Assembly: GCF_003350325.1 (NCBI RefSeq) | Contig: NZ_QLYZ01000001.1 | Location: 248,001-312,000, forward strand | Length of the DNA: 64,000 nucleotides | DNA from: Vibrio rhodolitus | GTDB lineage: Bacteria; Pseudomonadota; Gammaproteobacteria; Enterobacterales; Vibrionaceae | Reading direction: 5' to 3' | Shown: in pieces, positions 37,492-47,702 of the stretch | Position numbering within the stretch: the stretch's first letter is position 1 | Layout: every line of letters begins with the position of its first letter | Position numbers and translations under genes: made by a program | The notes under the pieces: generated by a model | The model's input: the letters and a program-made list of their open reading frames with translations, nothing else | What the model was told of the DNA's origin: nothing | The model's database searches: none

Positions 37492-38429
37492 TGACCAATA
37501 ATTTGCTCTCTAGCCGTCAGCCAATATTGGATAAAATCGTTTTGTTTTGCGCGGTGATCCAAACAGGATCTTTTCGCGAAGCCTCAATCCAGCAGGGTAT
37601 TTCGCCTGCAGCAGGCAGTCGCTGGATCAAAGAGCTAGAAGAAATTATGGGTGTTGAGCTTATCAAGCGTAGCACTCGTCAGCTGGTGGCGACTCAGGCT
37701 GGCTTGCTGCTGTATGAACGATTCTCTCCCATGCTGCCCGATATCAGTAGCTTATGCGAAGAAGTACAAAATCTCTCCGAGCGCCAAATGGGTGAGATTC
37801 GTCTTTCATCAACGCCGCTTTTTGCTAGGCAGTATCTAACTAAAGTGGTGGCGGAATACATTCAAATGTATCCTAACGTCAACTTTAGGATTTTTATTGA
37901 AGCGGGTGAATTTGATCCACTCAATATTGATTTTGCTTTTCGCGCCAGTGGTAACTTTGACGATCAAAATAAGCCCGATTCTTTATTAGTTAGTCGTCGT
38001 TTGTTGCAAGAGCCGCTCTATCTATGTGCTTCACCAACCTATTTAGCGCAGCAAGGCACACCTCGCTCACCACAATCTCTCAATGATCATCGCTGCCTTT
38101 ACGCAAGAACGCTCCTGGGTGGCAATCACTGGAGTTTTGAGATTGAAGGTAGACAAGAAGTGGTGACCATTCGCGACACGTTAGAGTGTGACAACAGCGA
38201 AATGTTACTCGATCTCTGTTTAGAGCATGCTGGTATTGCCTATTTGCCGCATTCTTTGGTTCACAAACAATTGGCGAGTGGTGAGCTAAAACAGATCTTC
38301 TCAGAATATCAATGCGCTAGTTTTGACATTGATATGTACTATCGCCCGAGAGCGCCAATGCCGGAGCGGTGTAGCCAGTTTAAGCAGTATTTGATTAATC
38401 GTGTTCAGTCACTTGCCGATAATTGCTGA
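37491..38429 (+). CDS. LysR-family transcriptional regulator
   Basis: A 312-residue regulator with an N-terminal winged helix (DKIVLFCAVIQTGSFREAS to GVELIKRSTRQL) and a C-terminal substrate-sensing domain. It starts on the last base of the response-regulator stop codon, so a two-component system and a LysR protein are made from one message, an uncommon arrangement. Its likely targets are the CoA-transferase operon starting 96 bases downstream and perhaps the TRAP genes. Confidence 0.88.
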   Translation: MTNNLLSSRQPILDKIVLFCAVIQTGSFREASIQQGISPAAGSRWIKELEEIMGVELIKRSTRQLVATQAGLLLYERFSPMLPDISSLCEEVQNLSERQMGEIRLSSTPLFARQYLTKVVAEYIQMYPNVNFRIFIEAGEFDPLNIDFAFRASGNFDDQNKPDSLLVSRRLLQEPLYLCASPTYLAQQGTPRSPQSLNDHRCLYARTLLGGNHWSFEIEGRQEVVTIRDTLECDNSEMLLDLCLEHAGIAYLPHSLVHKQLASGELKQIFSEYQCASFDIDMYYRPRAPMPERCSQFKQYLINRVQSLADNC

Positions 38430-38524
38430 TCTGCAATTCACAATCTCTATTTGTGCAATTAACAAGCCGGTGAATTCTTCCTAAGATAATTGGCGCATAT
38501 CGCGAATTCTATGGAGGGATAAAA

Positions 38525-40114
38525 GTGGTTAAGCAACTTACACCAGAACAAGCTGCACTTTGGATAAATGATGGCGATGCTGTATTGCTCGGTGGATTTA
38601 TTGGTAGCGTGGTCCCTGAAGCGATTGAGCGTGCGATTGGCGAGCGATTTAGCCGGACACAAGCCCCGAAAGATCTAACACTGTTGTTTGCTGCCGGGCA
38701 AGGCGATGGCAAATCTCGTGCGATTAATCATTTGGCGCAACAAGGTTTGGTTAAGATGGCAATTGGTGGTCACTGGGGATTGGTGCCAAAATTGCAGCAG
38801 CTTGCCGTGGATAACTTGATTCAAGCTTACAACCTCCCACAAGGCATCATCTCTCACTTATTACGCGATACTGCCGCAGGTAAACCGGGCACAATTAGTA
38901 AGGTTGGTCTCGGTACTTTTGTCGACCCTCGCATTGAGGGAGGCAAAATCAATCAAGTCACTGACAAAGACTGGGTTGAAGTTATCAATATTGCGGGCGA
39001 AGAACACCTCTTTTATCACCGTTTACCGGTTGATGTGGCGATACTGCGCGGCACAACTGCCGATGAAAATGGCAATGTCACCATGGAAGATGAGTGCCTC
39101 ATCGTCGAAAGCCTCGCGGCGGCTCAAGCTGCTCGTAACAACGGTGGCAAAGTCATTGTGCAAGTTAAGCGTGTGGTCGGCTCGGGAACGCTTGACCCTC
39201 ATGCGGTGAAAATCCCAGGCATTTTTGTCGATGCGGTAGTGGTATGCGACAGCGAGCATGAGCATATGCAGACATTCGCCACGCAGATGAATCCCGAATT
39301 TGTCGGTAGAAAAGAATCAACAGGTGACGCGGTAACATGCTGTCAGCCTTCAACGGCACGATTGGACGCCAAAACCATTATTGCGCGCCGAGCTGCAATG
39401 GAATTAATTCCGGGTTCAATACTAAATTTAGGTATTGGTGCACCAGAATATATTGCTCAAGTTGCTCAGCAAGCATCTGTTCTGCAACACTTTACGCTCA
39501 CCGTTGAACCCGGAGCAGTAGGTGGTGAGCCACAAAGCGGTCTAGATTTCGGTGCATCTCGTCTACCACAGGCTATTATTAGTCAGGATCAAATGTTCGA
39601 CTTCTACGATGGTGGTGGCGTCGACCAAGCATTTTTAGGTCTCGCGCAATGCGATCAATTTGGGGATATCAATGTCTCTCGTTTTGGCAGCAAAATTGCG
39701 GGGTGTGGTGGTTTTATCAACATTACCCAAAATGCCAAGCATGTATATTTTTGCGGAACTTTCACTGCGCAAGGCTTATCTATTGATGTCAAAGAGCAAA
39801 GATTACGTATTCTCAAAGAAGGCAGACAACACAAATTTATTGAAGCGGTTGAACAAATTACATTTAGCGCTAAGCAAGCACTCATAGCAAACAAGCCAGT
39901 TCTCTACATTACGGAACGCGCAGTATTCAGGCTGACATTAGACGGACTTGAGCTTATCGAGATAGCGCCAGGTATAGACTTGCAAGCGGATGTACTCAAA
40001 CAGATGTCGTTTACACCTAATATTTCACCAAATCTTAAGGTGATGGACGAAGCGATATTCAAAGCACAATTTGAACTAGTAATTAACCCCGATGACTCGT
40101 TGTCATCGATATGA
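38525..40114 (+). CDS. Acyl-CoA : acetate/3-ketoacid CoA-transferase (YdiF type)
   Basis: A 529-residue single-chain family I CoA-transferase with both halves fused. The N-terminal half has GGFIGSVVPEA and the glycine-rich GTFVDPRIEGGK; the C-terminal half has NLGIGAPEYIA and VEPGAVGGEP, whose glutamate fits the catalytic position. It would activate a short-chain or keto acid to its CoA ester. It starts at GTG with the strong site GGAGGG. The next gene, for the short-chain dehydrogenase, starts 32 bases after its stop. Confidence 0.9.
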   Translation: MVKQLTPEQAALWINDGDAVLLGGFIGSVVPEAIERAIGERFSRTQAPKDLTLLFAAGQGDGKSRAINHLAQQGLVKMAIGGHWGLVPKLQQLAVDNLIQAYNLPQGIISHLLRDTAAGKPGTISKVGLGTFVDPRIEGGKINQVTDKDWVEVINIAGEEHLFYHRLPVDVAILRGTTADENGNVTMEDECLIVESLAAAQAARNNGGKVIVQVKRVVGSGTLDPHAVKIPGIFVDAVVVCDSEHEHMQTFATQMNPEFVGRKESTGDAVTCCQPSTARLDAKTIIARRAAMELIPGSILNLGIGAPEYIAQVAQQASVLQHFTLTVEPGAVGGEPQSGLDFGASRLPQAIISQDQMFDFYDGGGVDQAFLGLAQCDQFGDINVSRFGSKIAGCGGFINITQNAKHVYFCGTFTAQGLSIDVKEQRLRILKEGRQHKFIEAVEQITFSAKQALIANKPVLYITERAVFRLTLDGLELIEIAPGIDLQADVLKQMSFTPNISPNLKVMDEAIFKAQFELVINPDDSLSSI

Positions 40115-40146
40115 TTTATTTTGCAAAGCCCAACAAGGAAACAGAT

Positions 40147-40881
40147 ATGTTTAACAACAAAATCTGCGTAGTGACAGGCGCAGCTCAAGGAATTGGACGT
40201 ACCGTTGTAGAAAGGTTTGCTTCACAAAGCGCGACTATGGTTTATGCCTTAGACATGAATGCCGAGGTACTCTCGAAAGCGTTTATGGGCAAGGATAATG
40301 TCAAACCTATCGTAATTAACATTTGTGACCGTGAGGCGATTCTTAGCCTTATAAATCAAATTAAGAGTGACTATGGTCGAGTTGATGTACTGGTCAATAA
40401 TGCGGGCATTACCCGCGATGCGCTGATTGACAAAATGACTGAGCAAGATTGGGATTTGGTGATTGATGTTAACCTCAAAGGGGTGTTTAACCTGACTCAG
40501 GCTGTTGCGCCCCTGATGATAGAAAATAATGCAGGCTCGATTGTCACTATGTCATCGGTAGTGGGGACAGATGGCAACATTGGACAAACCAACTACGCAG
40601 CAACTAAAGGCGGCGTGATTGCGATGACGAAAAGCTGGGCAAAAGAGTTTGCTCGTAAAGGAGCACAGGTACGCGCAAATTGCGTCGCTCCTGGGTTTAT
40701 TGAAACGCCTATGACTGCCGATCTTCCGGAAAAAGTACTCGATATGATGAAAGGGAAGACTCCGTTGGGTCGTATGGGTACGCCTGATGATATCGCCAAT
40801 GGTGTTGAGTTTCTTGCCAGTGATAAGTCCAGTTTTATTACCGGACAAGTGCTGAAAATAGACGGTGGCTTGGTACTCTAA
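40147..40881 (+). CDS. Short-chain dehydrogenase/reductase (FabG-like)
   Basis: A 244-residue NAD(P)-dependent oxidoreductase. It has TGAAQGIG at residues 10-17, NNAG near residue 82, catalytic serine in MSSVVG, and YAATK near residue 149, all intact, so it belongs to the FabG / acetoacetyl-CoA reductase group. Set between a CoA-transferase and a thiolase, it most likely oxidises a 3-hydroxyacyl-CoA to 3-ketoacyl-CoA. The ATG at 40147 has AAGGAA upstream; the frame is open to 40111. Confidence 0.88.
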   Translation: MFNNKICVVTGAAQGIGRTVVERFASQSATMVYALDMNAEVLSKAFMGKDNVKPIVINICDREAILSLINQIKSDYGRVDVLVNNAGITRDALIDKMTEQDWDLVIDVNLKGVFNLTQAVAPLMIENNAGSIVTMSSVVGTDGNIGQTNYAATKGGVIAMTKSWAKEFARKGAQVRANCVAPGFIETPMTADLPEKVLDMMKGKTPLGRMGTPDDIANGVEFLASDKSSFITGQVLKIDGGLVL

Positions 40882-40882
40882 G

Positions 40883-42094
40883 ATGTCAGGTAAAGTCTAT
40901 ATAGTAGCGGCCAAGCGCACCGCTGTGGGGGCATTTCTCGGCGGACTGAAGTCATTGTCTGCCGTTGAGCTTGCATCCAATGTGATTCGTAGCGCTTTGC
41001 AACAGGCAAGTATCTCACCAGAAGATGTTGATGAAGTGATTGTGGGTAATGTACTGAGTGCTGGTTTAGGTCAGGGCGTCGCAAGGCAAGCGGCCATGCA
41101 CGCTGGGATTTTGCATACCACGCCAGCATATTCGCTGAACATGATTTGTGGCAGTGGGATGAAAAGTGTCATCAATGCCTACAATGCGATTTACTCAAAA
41201 AGCGCAGAAGTCGTAGTGGCAGCGGGCAGTGAAAGTATGAGTAATGCCGCTTTTGTTATGGAGGGTAAGTGTCGCCAAGGGAACAAAATGGGCGACATCT
41301 CGCTCACTGATACGATGCTAAAAGATGGTTTAATCGATGCATTTGATAACAGCCATATGGGCGTGACTGCAGAAAATATCGCCAAACGCTACAGCATATC
41401 CAGACAAGAGCAAGATGAGTTTGCCTTGCGCAGTCAGCACCGAGCCAAGTACGCAATTGAAAATGGTCACTTTGCTACAGAGATCGTTCCACTGAGTATC
41501 AAAACCCGCACAGCTGCACTTGAGTTCTCTATTGATGAACACCCAAGAAAAGATGCTTCAATCGAGTCACTTGCCGGGCTGCGACCTGCATTTCAAGAAG
41601 GCGGAAGCGTAACGGCGGGCAATTCATCGGGTTTAAACGATGGTGCAGCAGCGTTGGTACTAGTAAGCCAAGAGTATTTGCAGCGAAACAACCTCACTCC
41701 TTTGGCGGAAATAGTCTCGGTTGGTCAGGGCGGAGTTGAGCCAGAAGTTATGGGGCTTGGTCCTATTCCCGCCGTTAAGCAGGCACTAGAGCGAGCGAGA
41801 TTATCGTTGCAAGATATTGAGAGACTTGAACTCAATGAGGCGTTTGCCGCTCAGGCGATTGGTGTAATGAAAGGCTTGTCACAACAGCATGATGTTGGAT
41901 ATGACTGGTTTGAGGACAAAACTAACCTTAATGGCGGTGCAATTGCACTTGGTCACCCCATTGGCGCGTCAGGAGCAAGAGTGCTTACCACCTTGGTATA
42001 TGAACTGATTCGCTCAAACACAACACTAGGCTTGGCTTCGCTCTGTATTGGCGGAGGAATGGGCAGTGCCATCGTTATTAAACGTGCATGCTAA
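40883..42094 (+). CDS. Acetyl-CoA C-acyltransferase (thiolase)
   Basis: A 403-residue thiolase with the acylated cysteine in NMICGSGMK near residue 90, the histidine in GGAIALGHPIGASGAR near residue 355, and the second cysteine in CIGGGMG near residue 387, so all catalytic residues are present. In this operon it would split a 3-ketoacyl-CoA (for example acetoacetyl-CoA) to acetyl-CoA. It begins one base after the stop of the dehydrogenase gene; a GTG at 40865 is an in-frame alternative. A terminator follows. Confidence 0.92.
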   Translation: MSGKVYIVAAKRTAVGAFLGGLKSLSAVELASNVIRSALQQASISPEDVDEVIVGNVLSAGLGQGVARQAAMHAGILHTTPAYSLNMICGSGMKSVINAYNAIYSKSAEVVVAAGSESMSNAAFVMEGKCRQGNKMGDISLTDTMLKDGLIDAFDNSHMGVTAENIAKRYSISRQEQDEFALRSQHRAKYAIENGHFATEIVPLSIKTRTAALEFSIDEHPRKDASIESLAGLRPAFQEGGSVTAGNSSGLNDGAAALVLVSQEYLQRNNLTPLAEIVSVGQGGVEPEVMGLGPIPAVKQALERARLSLQDIERLELNEAFAAQAIGVMKGLSQQHDVGYDWFEDKTNLNGGAIALGHPIGASGARVLTTLVYELIRSNTTLGLASLCIGGGMGSAIVIKRAC

Positions 42095-42106
42095 ATGCCA
42101 CCATAA

Positions 42107-42136
42107 ATAAAGGAGCCAATTGGCTCCTTTATTTTT
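42107..42136. terminator. Bidirectional rho-independent terminator
   Basis: A stem AAATAAAGGAGCC-type arm pairs with GGCTCCTTTATTT around AATT, with T and A runs on either side. It separates the thiolase gene from the convergent desaturase-family gene. Confidence 0.85.
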
Positions 42137-42144
42137 GCGTCACG

Positions 42145-42933
42145 CTATTTTTGCCTAAATGGTTGGCTGAGCATTTTATCTAACCACTGTTCTCGATGCT
42201 GGCGAAATAGCGGCAGCCCAATCTGCACTTTGTCGTGTCCAAGTTGTGGCTGAGCACGATAGGTGGCAAACATTCGATCCCAAATCGATAGGAAAAAACC
42301 AAAGTTGGAATGGGTTTCTTGCGGGATGACCGAGTGGTGCACGCGATGCATGTCAGGGGTCACAACAAATTTGCGCAGCTTATCATCCAGTTTTAGTGGT
42401 AGTTTCGCATTGCTGTGATTAAACATCGCACTGGCGTTCAGAATAATTTCAAACACTAATACCGCCAAAGGAGAGATGCCTAAGCTGACCACGACGGCAA
42501 TCTTAATCCACATTGAAAGCAAGATCTCGATGGGATGAAAGCGCGCGCCAGTGGTGACATCGATATCTTGGTCAGCATGGTGCATGCGGTGCAGTCGCCA
42601 TAGCCATGGTACACGGTGAAAAACAAGATGCTGAGCGTATATAGCGAGATCAAGCAGCAGTACCGCGAGTAATACTTCGATTGCGCTTGGTAACTGCATC
42701 CAGTTAAACAGACCTATGTGGTGATTGTTCGCCCAAATCGCCGACTCGATTGCCAGATAAGGCATCAGTAGGGTTAGGCAAAAGGAATTGAACCCAACAA
42801 GACCGAGATTGTTGATCCAGCGGGTGAGTTTGCTTTGAGTGAGCGTTTTTCGCGGCGTAACCCATTCCCAAATCGCACAGAGAACTAAAACCGATATAAA
42901 AAAGCTTAAGCGGATCATATCTGGATTTTGCAT
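42145..42933 (-). CDS. Sterol desaturase / fatty acid hydroxylase family protein
   Basis: A 262-residue integral membrane di-iron enzyme. Three histidine clusters are visible: HLVFH near residue 105, HRMHHAD near residue 120, and HRVHHS near residue 200, the pattern of the fatty-acid hydroxylase superfamily. Four or so membrane segments surround them. Bacterial members hydroxylate or desaturate lipids, and the substrate here is unknown. It is divergent from the DTW gene 84 bases away. Confidence 0.85.
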   Translation of the reverse strand: MQNPDMIRLSFFISVLVLCAIWEWVTPRKTLTQSKLTRWINNLGLVGFNSFCLTLLMPYLAIESAIWANNHHIGLFNWMQLPSAIEVLLAVLLLDLAIYAQHLVFHRVPWLWRLHRMHHADQDIDVTTGARFHPIEILLSMWIKIAVVVSLGISPLAVLVFEIILNASAMFNHSNAKLPLKLDDKLRKFVVTPDMHRVHHSVIPQETHSNFGFFLSIWDRMFATYRAQPQLGHDKVQIGLPLFRQHREQWLDKMLSQPFRQK

Positions 42934-43017
42934 TCAGTCTCCTTACTGATTGACCTTGCAACCTACAACGAGGTGAGTAGAATCTGTCGCCTTTGACACT
43001 ATTATCATCGAATCAGC

Positions 43018-43764
43018 ATGAGAATCCACGCTTTTCACCATTTGTACCAGCAGCGCCAAGCCTTGTCGACCAAAGTATTTAACGCTCGTGGTAGTAAAGT
43101 AGACCGTTGTAACCACTGCCAAGTTGCAAGCAAACACTGCATTTGTGACTATCAGCCAGATATCGACAGCGACGTGGCAGTAATGCTGATTGTCTCGGAC
43201 AACGAAGTGTTTAAACCGAGCAACACAGGTCGTTTGATCCTTGATACGGTGAAAGAAGGCTATGCGTTTCAATGGAGTCGCACAGAGCCAGATGAGCAAA
43301 TGTTGGCACTTCTGAGTGATCCTAACTATCAACCGCTTGTGGTTTTTCCAGCAGATTATGTCGACAATAAAGCACGAGTGGTTAGCAGTGAATTGAAGCC
43401 GTTTTGTGATGGTAAAAAGCCACTACTTATTTTACTTGATGGCAGTTGGCGCGAGGCACGTCGAATCTTTAGAAAATCGCCATACTTGGACAATTTGCCA
43501 GTAGTCTCGATTCAGCCTCAGGCGATCTCACAATATATGATGAGAAAGTCGGACAATGATCAGCACTTAGCGACTGCGGAAGTAGCGATTATGGTGTTAG
43601 AGCAACTTGGTGAAACGCTGGCATCGACCACGTTAGAGCGTTGGTTTTGTGTGTTCAGAGAAGCCTACATGCTCAGTAAAACTCGCATCAAACCCGACCA
43701 AACTCGACCAGAGCTCAAGCGTTACTTGACAACGCAGCTCGAAAATTCACAACCTACTGATTGA
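43018..43764 (+). CDS. DTW-domain protein, probable tRNA-uridine aminocarboxypropyltransferase
   Basis: A 248-residue protein. The N-terminal cysteines CNHC-x6-CIC near residues 30-45 and the LLDGSWREARRI stretch near residue 145 (the DTW region, here DGSW) mark the DTW family. Its members TapT/Tuw3-type transfer an aminocarboxypropyl group from SAM to uridine in tRNA (acp3U). The exact paralogue cannot be told from sequence alone. It is a single gene. Confidence 0.75.
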   Translation: MRIHAFHHLYQQRQALSTKVFNARGSKVDRCNHCQVASKHCICDYQPDIDSDVAVMLIVSDNEVFKPSNTGRLILDTVKEGYAFQWSRTEPDEQMLALLSDPNYQPLVVFPADYVDNKARVVSSELKPFCDGKKPLLILLDGSWREARRIFRKSPYLDNLPVVSIQPQAISQYMMRKSDNDQHLATAEVAIMVLEQLGETLASTTLERWFCVFREAYMLSKTRIKPDQTRPELKRYLTTQLENSQPTD

Positions 43765-44014
43765 TATTGTGAAATAAAATCGATTCAATTACAGATTGTC
43801 TAGAGTCGAAGTAATTGTATTTGTAGAGCGCTCAGCAAAGTTTGAACGCTGATTATAAAAATTACTGCTTTTCAGGACGTTGGCGATATTTGGCTAGCTA
43901 GGTCACGGAATATTGCTCAGTCGTCATAGATAATATTGGCAGTTTTATCCGCTCAAGGCTGTGGCTTTGAGTTGGTGTTTAGGATTTATGAATTACATTC
44001 TGGGAGAGAATAAG

Positions 44015-44923
44015 ATGTACTACGGTTTTGATGTTGGTGGCACCAAGATTGAATTTGGCGCGTTTAACGAAAAGTTAGAGCGTGTCGCAACTGAACGCGT
44101 TCCAACACCAACCAGTGATTACCAAGAGCTGTTAGCTGTGATTGCAGGCTTGGTGAATAAATACGATCAAGAGTTCAATTGCGAAGGCAAGATTGGCTTA
44201 GGTTTACCGGGTATGGAAGATGCGGATACAGGGGCAATCCTAACGGTCAATATCCCAGCGGCGAAAGGGTTACCACTGCGTAAAGATCTTGAAGCTAAAA
44301 TTGGTCGTTCAGTGCGTATCGACAACGATGCAAACTGTTTTGCTCTCTCTGAAGCTTGGGATGATGAACTGAAAGATTCACCATCGGTGATGGGCTTGAT
44401 CCTCGGTACTGGCTTTGGTGGCGGTCTAATTTATGAAGGTAAGCCATTCTCTGGTCGCAACAACGTTGCTGGTGAAATGGGGCATATGCGTCTACCGATT
44501 GATGCTTGGTTCCATTTAGGTGAAAATGCGCCGCTATTAAGTTGTGGTTGTGACAAAAAAGGTTGTATCGACAATTACTTGTCTGGTCGCGGTTTTGAGC
44601 TGCTGTACGCGCATTACTATGGCGAAGAGAAGAAAGCGATTGATATTATCAAAGCACAAGCAGAAGGTGAGCCGAAAGCAGTTGAACATGTTGAGCGCTT
44701 TATGGAGCTGCTAGCGATTTGCTTTGCTAATCTGTTTACTGCGAATGACCCGCATGTAGTGGTACTTGGCGGCGGTCTCTCTAACTACGACCTTATCTAT
44801 GAAGAGATGCCAAAACGTATTCCAAAGCATCTGCTTTCTGTAGCGAAATGTCCGAAGATCGTGAAAGCCAAACATGGCGATTCAGGCGGTGTTCGCGGCG
44901 CGGCGTTCCTGAATATCAAATAA
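44015..44923 (+). CDS. nagK: N-acetylglucosamine kinase (ROK family)
   Basis: NagK phosphorylates N-acetylglucosamine, as in amino-sugar recycling. The 302-residue protein starts with [16 protein letters not shown] (phosphate-binding DxGGTK), has the DNDANC catalytic stretch near residue 105 and the zinc motif CGCDKKGC near residue 180, which identify the ROK family; the length and opening are those of NagK. I chose the ATG at 44015 with GGGAGA upstream; the frame is open to 43961. A terminator follows. Confidence 0.9.
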   Translation: MYYGFDVGGTKIEFGAFNEKLERVATERVPTPTSDYQELLAVIAGLVNKYDQEFNCEGKIGLGLPGMEDADTGAILTVNIPAAKGLPLRKDLEAKIGRSVRIDNDANCFALSEAWDDELKDSPSVMGLILGTGFGGGLIYEGKPFSGRNNVAGEMGHMRLPIDAWFHLGENAPLLSCGCDKKGCIDNYLSGRGFELLYAHYYGEEKKAIDIIKAQAEGEPKAVEHVERFMELLAICFANLFTANDPHVVVLGGGLSNYDLIYEEMPKRIPKHLLSVAKCPKIVKAKHGDSGGVRGAAFLNIK

Positions 44924-44945
44924 CAGCTAAGTTTGAATTAAAAAC

Positions 44946-44973
44946 AAAGGGCTTCCAGTCGGAAGCCCTTTGC
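44946..44973 (+). terminator. Rho-independent terminator of nagK
   Basis: A stem AAAGGGCTTCC / GGAAGCCCTTT around an AGTC loop. A runs on the left make it usable in both directions. Confidence 0.8.
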
Positions 44974-45013
44974 ATATAAACCGATTTCGCGATTGTCTAT
45001 CGCAACAAGTGAA

Positions 45014-45280
45014 CTACTTGTTTTTTTTACCTACACCTAAGTTTTCTTTAGGCTTAAGCGTGATTTTACCGAATCCAAGTTTTTTAAAGTGGTTATCACG
45101 GTAGTTACGCACCGCTTTCGTGTCAGACACCATCTCTAATTGCAGTTCCATTTTCAGAAACTCAGTCAGGTCGATACCTTCTGCTTCCGCTACCGCTTCA
45201 TGAATATTGCGATGTTGTTGGTATGAGAACAGCAGTTCTTTTTCAACGTCTTTGTAGGTATAAAGAATTGTACGAGCCAT
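45014..45280 (-). CDS. Small conserved basic protein, DUF2960 type
   Basis: An 88-residue, soluble, basic protein with a lysine-rich end (KENLGVGKKNK). The opening ARTILYTYKDVEKELLFSYQ matches what I recall of DUF2960, a Vibrio/Shewanella family of unknown function. There is no signal or membrane segment. It is a lone gene between nagK and the molybdenum-cofactor operon. Confidence 0.65.
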   Translation of the reverse strand: MARTILYTYKDVEKELLFSYQQHRNIHEAVAEAEGIDLTEFLKMELQLEMVSDTKAVRNYRDNHFKKLGFGKITLKPKENLGVGKKNK

Positions 45281-45308
45281 ATTAGGTTACTTATTTACGA
45301 TAAAATGA

Positions 45309-45333
45309 AAGGCCAGCGTATCCGCTGGCCTAG
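45309..45333 (-). terminator. Rho-independent terminator of the tup-mob-moe operon
   Basis: On the minus strand a stem AGGCCAGCG / CGCTGGCCT around a 4-base loop is followed by TTCATTTTA, 7 bases after the mobB-moeA stop. Confidence 0.72.
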
Positions 45334-45339
45334 AATGGG

Positions 45340-47118
45340 TTAGATTCTGCCTTGAAGCGGGATGATTGTCACGCTTTCTCCCACTTTTACTGTATCGACA
45401 GCAGGAGAAATCTCGATTAGGCAGTTTGCTTCGCTCATTGAGCGCAAAATACCCGAGCCTTGTTTACCCGTTGTACGCACCGTCAGACGACCAGCACTAT
45501 CGAGTTGGTAAACCCCGCGACTAAATTCAGTACGGCCTTGCTTAGAGCGCAGATCTTCAGTAGCAATCGCAGTCACTTTCAATGGTTGCCAGTTCACTTC
45601 ACCTTGCATCTTACGCAGTGCAGGCTCAACAAAGTTCACAAATGAAACCATGACCGCAACTGGGTTACCAGGTAAACCAAAGAATGGCTTGTTGTTGATT
45701 TGACCAAATGCTAAAGGACGACCAGGGCGCATATTGATACGCCAAAAATCAATCTGACCCAATTTATCTAGCGCAAGTTTGATGTAATCTGCGTCACCAA
45801 CAGAAACGCCACCAGAAGTGATCACCACATCGGCTTGTTGGCTCGCTTTTTCAATCGCATCAATCATCACCTGTTCGTTATCTTCTAAGATGCCGAAATC
45901 GATGATCTCACAGCCTAATTTGTCTAGTAGTCCCATGATAGTGAAGCGGTTTGAATCGTAGATAGTATTGGCTTTCTGCTCGCTACCCGGTGCTTGCACT
46001 TCATCGCCGGTTGAGAATAGGGCGACTTTAAGTTTGCGATAGACATTAGCTTCACCAAAACCAAGTGATGCCAACATTCCCATTTCTGCCGATTCAATGC
46101 GTGTACCTTGAGTAAACACATCAGCACCTAGCGACAAGTCTTCACCAGCTTGGCGTACGTTTTGACCAGCTTTAATGCTCGCACCAGCGAAAGAAACTGC
46201 ATCATCGGTATGAGTTGCTTGCTCGCGCATAATCACAGTATCGGCGCCTTGTGGGATTGGCGCGCCAGTCATGATTTTCACAGCTTGTCCTAATTGCAGC
46301 TCTTGCTCATAAGCATGACCTGCCATCACTTCTGCTACGACTTGGTAGCTGTCGCGCTCTAAATCATCACCACGGATCGCAAAGCCATCCATTGCCGAGT
46401 TAGTGTATTGTGGGACATTGACCGGAGAAACGACGTTATTTGCCAATACGCGGTAGTAACTTTCTTGCATTGGGCAAGCTTCGGTTTCTGCCACGGTATT
46501 GACTAGCGACAAGATCTTTTCTTGACCTTGTGCAACCGATAAAAATGCAGGTGATAGGGTGTCACAACATGCCGCGCCAGTGATCTCGTTACCGATTTCG
46601 CCTTTACGTGCAACAAAGTCCAACACGAACTGCTTGATGGATTCTAAATCGTTGATATCAAGCTGAGGTAGTTCGGTATCGTCAACTTTGCTGTCCGCGG
46701 CGATGGCAATGATGTTGTCATCATTTGGGTATAACCAAGGCTTGCCAACTTCTTCGCGGTGCAACTCAATTTTCGGGAAGGCGATGTTTTTACAGCCTTC
46801 AACTAAGATCACATCAAGTTTTTGTTGGTCAAAACGGGTCAAAAGATAATGAAACTCTGACTCTTCTTCTGGCGTCTCAGTCATCAAAGCGTAGCGATTG
46901 CGCGAAGAGATCAACATTTGGCTTGCGCCTGCTTTACGCAAACGGAAGCTATCTTTGCCCGGTTTATCGACATCAAAATTATGATGAGCATGCTTTAGCA
47001 TACCAATGCGCAGGCCTGCTTCAGTCAGCTTTGGCAATAACGCTTCAATCAAGGTTGTTTTGCCCGTACCAGAGTAGGCAGCAAAACCGAGAATAGGGAC
47101 TAAGTGGCGTGATTTCAT
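45340..47118 (-). CDS. moeA: MobB-MoeA fusion: molybdenum cofactor adaptor and molybdotransferase
   Basis: A 592-residue fusion. Residues about 1-170 are MobB, a GTP-binding adaptor with P-loop [10 protein letters not shown]. Residues about 180-592 are MoeA, which inserts molybdate (or tungstate) into adenylated molybdopterin; [11 protein letters not shown] near residue 430 and the [10 protein letters not shown] stretch near residue 490 are typical. It is the last gene of tupABC-mobA-mobB/moeA and overlaps mobA by four bases. The transporter gene upstream and the cofactor genes together supply metal and cofactor for enzymes such as formate dehydrogenase. Confidence 0.92.
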   Translation of the reverse strand: MKSRHLVPILGFAAYSGTGKTTLIEALLPKLTEAGLRIGMLKHAHHNFDVDKPGKDSFRLRKAGASQMLISSRNRYALMTETPEEESEFHYLLTRFDQQKLDVILVEGCKNIAFPKIELHREEVGKPWLYPNDDNIIAIAADSKVDDTELPQLDINDLESIKQFVLDFVARKGEIGNEITGAACCDTLSPAFLSVAQGQEKILSLVNTVAETEACPMQESYYRVLANNVVSPVNVPQYTNSAMDGFAIRGDDLERDSYQVVAEVMAGHAYEQELQLGQAVKIMTGAPIPQGADTVIMREQATHTDDAVSFAGASIKAGQNVRQAGEDLSLGADVFTQGTRIESAEMGMLASLGFGEANVYRKLKVALFSTGDEVQAPGSEQKANTIYDSNRFTIMGLLDKLGCEIIDFGILEDNEQVMIDAIEKASQQADVVITSGGVSVGDADYIKLALDKLGQIDFWRINMRPGRPLAFGQINNKPFFGLPGNPVAVMVSFVNFVEPALRKMQGEVNWQPLKVTAIATEDLRSKQGRTEFSRGVYQLDSAGRLTVRTTGKQGSGILRSMSEANCLIEISPAVDTVKVGESVTIIPLQGRI

Positions 47119-47702
47119 GATTCTAATGTTCCAAATTGTGCCAACTCTTCGGGAGTATTTAGGTTTACAAAGCAGTTAGGCTCATCGCTAAAGTCGACAT
47201 AAGAGGTATTGCACTCTTTGTATAGTAGGATGATTTTACGATCGCCGCGCTCTAAAAAGGCGGTCAGCTTTGGTAATATGCGCTTGTGATAAAGGGTAAA
47301 TACTGGCTGTTGGTGGTCACCGTCATGTGCGACAAGGATATCGCTATCGGCTTTTACTTGGTTGCAAAAGCGCTCAACCAAATCCGTGCTGATCTGCGGG
47401 CTGTCACATGGCACAAAACCAACCCAATCGGTTTCAGCGTGAACCAAACCGGCATGAATGCCACCCATAGGTCCTGGGTAGTCAGAGAAATGATCGCTGA
47501 ATACTTGACCGAATTGCGCATAAGCTTGCTGGTTACGATTAGCGTTGATAAGAATTGTTGGGGTTTGTGGCGACAAGCGTTCAATAACGTGCTGAATTAG
47601 CGGCTTATTATTTAGTTCGATAAGACCTTTGTCTTTGCCGCCCATGCGGCTGGCTTGTCCGCCAGCCAAAATGACCCAACTAGTTTGCGTTGGACTTAGC
47701 AT
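47115..47702 (-). CDS. mobA: Molybdenum cofactor guanylyltransferase
   Basis: MobA joins GMP to molybdopterin to form the guanine dinucleotide cofactor used by formate dehydrogenases and related enzymes. The 195-residue protein has the nucleotidyltransferase motif [16 protein letters not shown] at residues 12-27 and CDSPQI near residue 100. It overlaps the tupC-type ATPase gene by 23 bases and mobB-moeA by four, so the operon is tightly coupled. Confidence 0.93.
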   Translation of the reverse strand: MLSPTQTSWVILAGGQASRMGGKDKGLIELNNKPLIQHVIERLSPQTPTILINANRNQQAYAQFGQVFSDHFSDYPGPMGGIHAGLVHAETDWVGFVPCDSPQISTDLVERFCNQVKADSDILVAHDGDHQQPVFTLYHKRILPKLTAFLERGDRKIILLYKECNTSYVDFSDEPNCFVNLNTPEELAQFGTLES

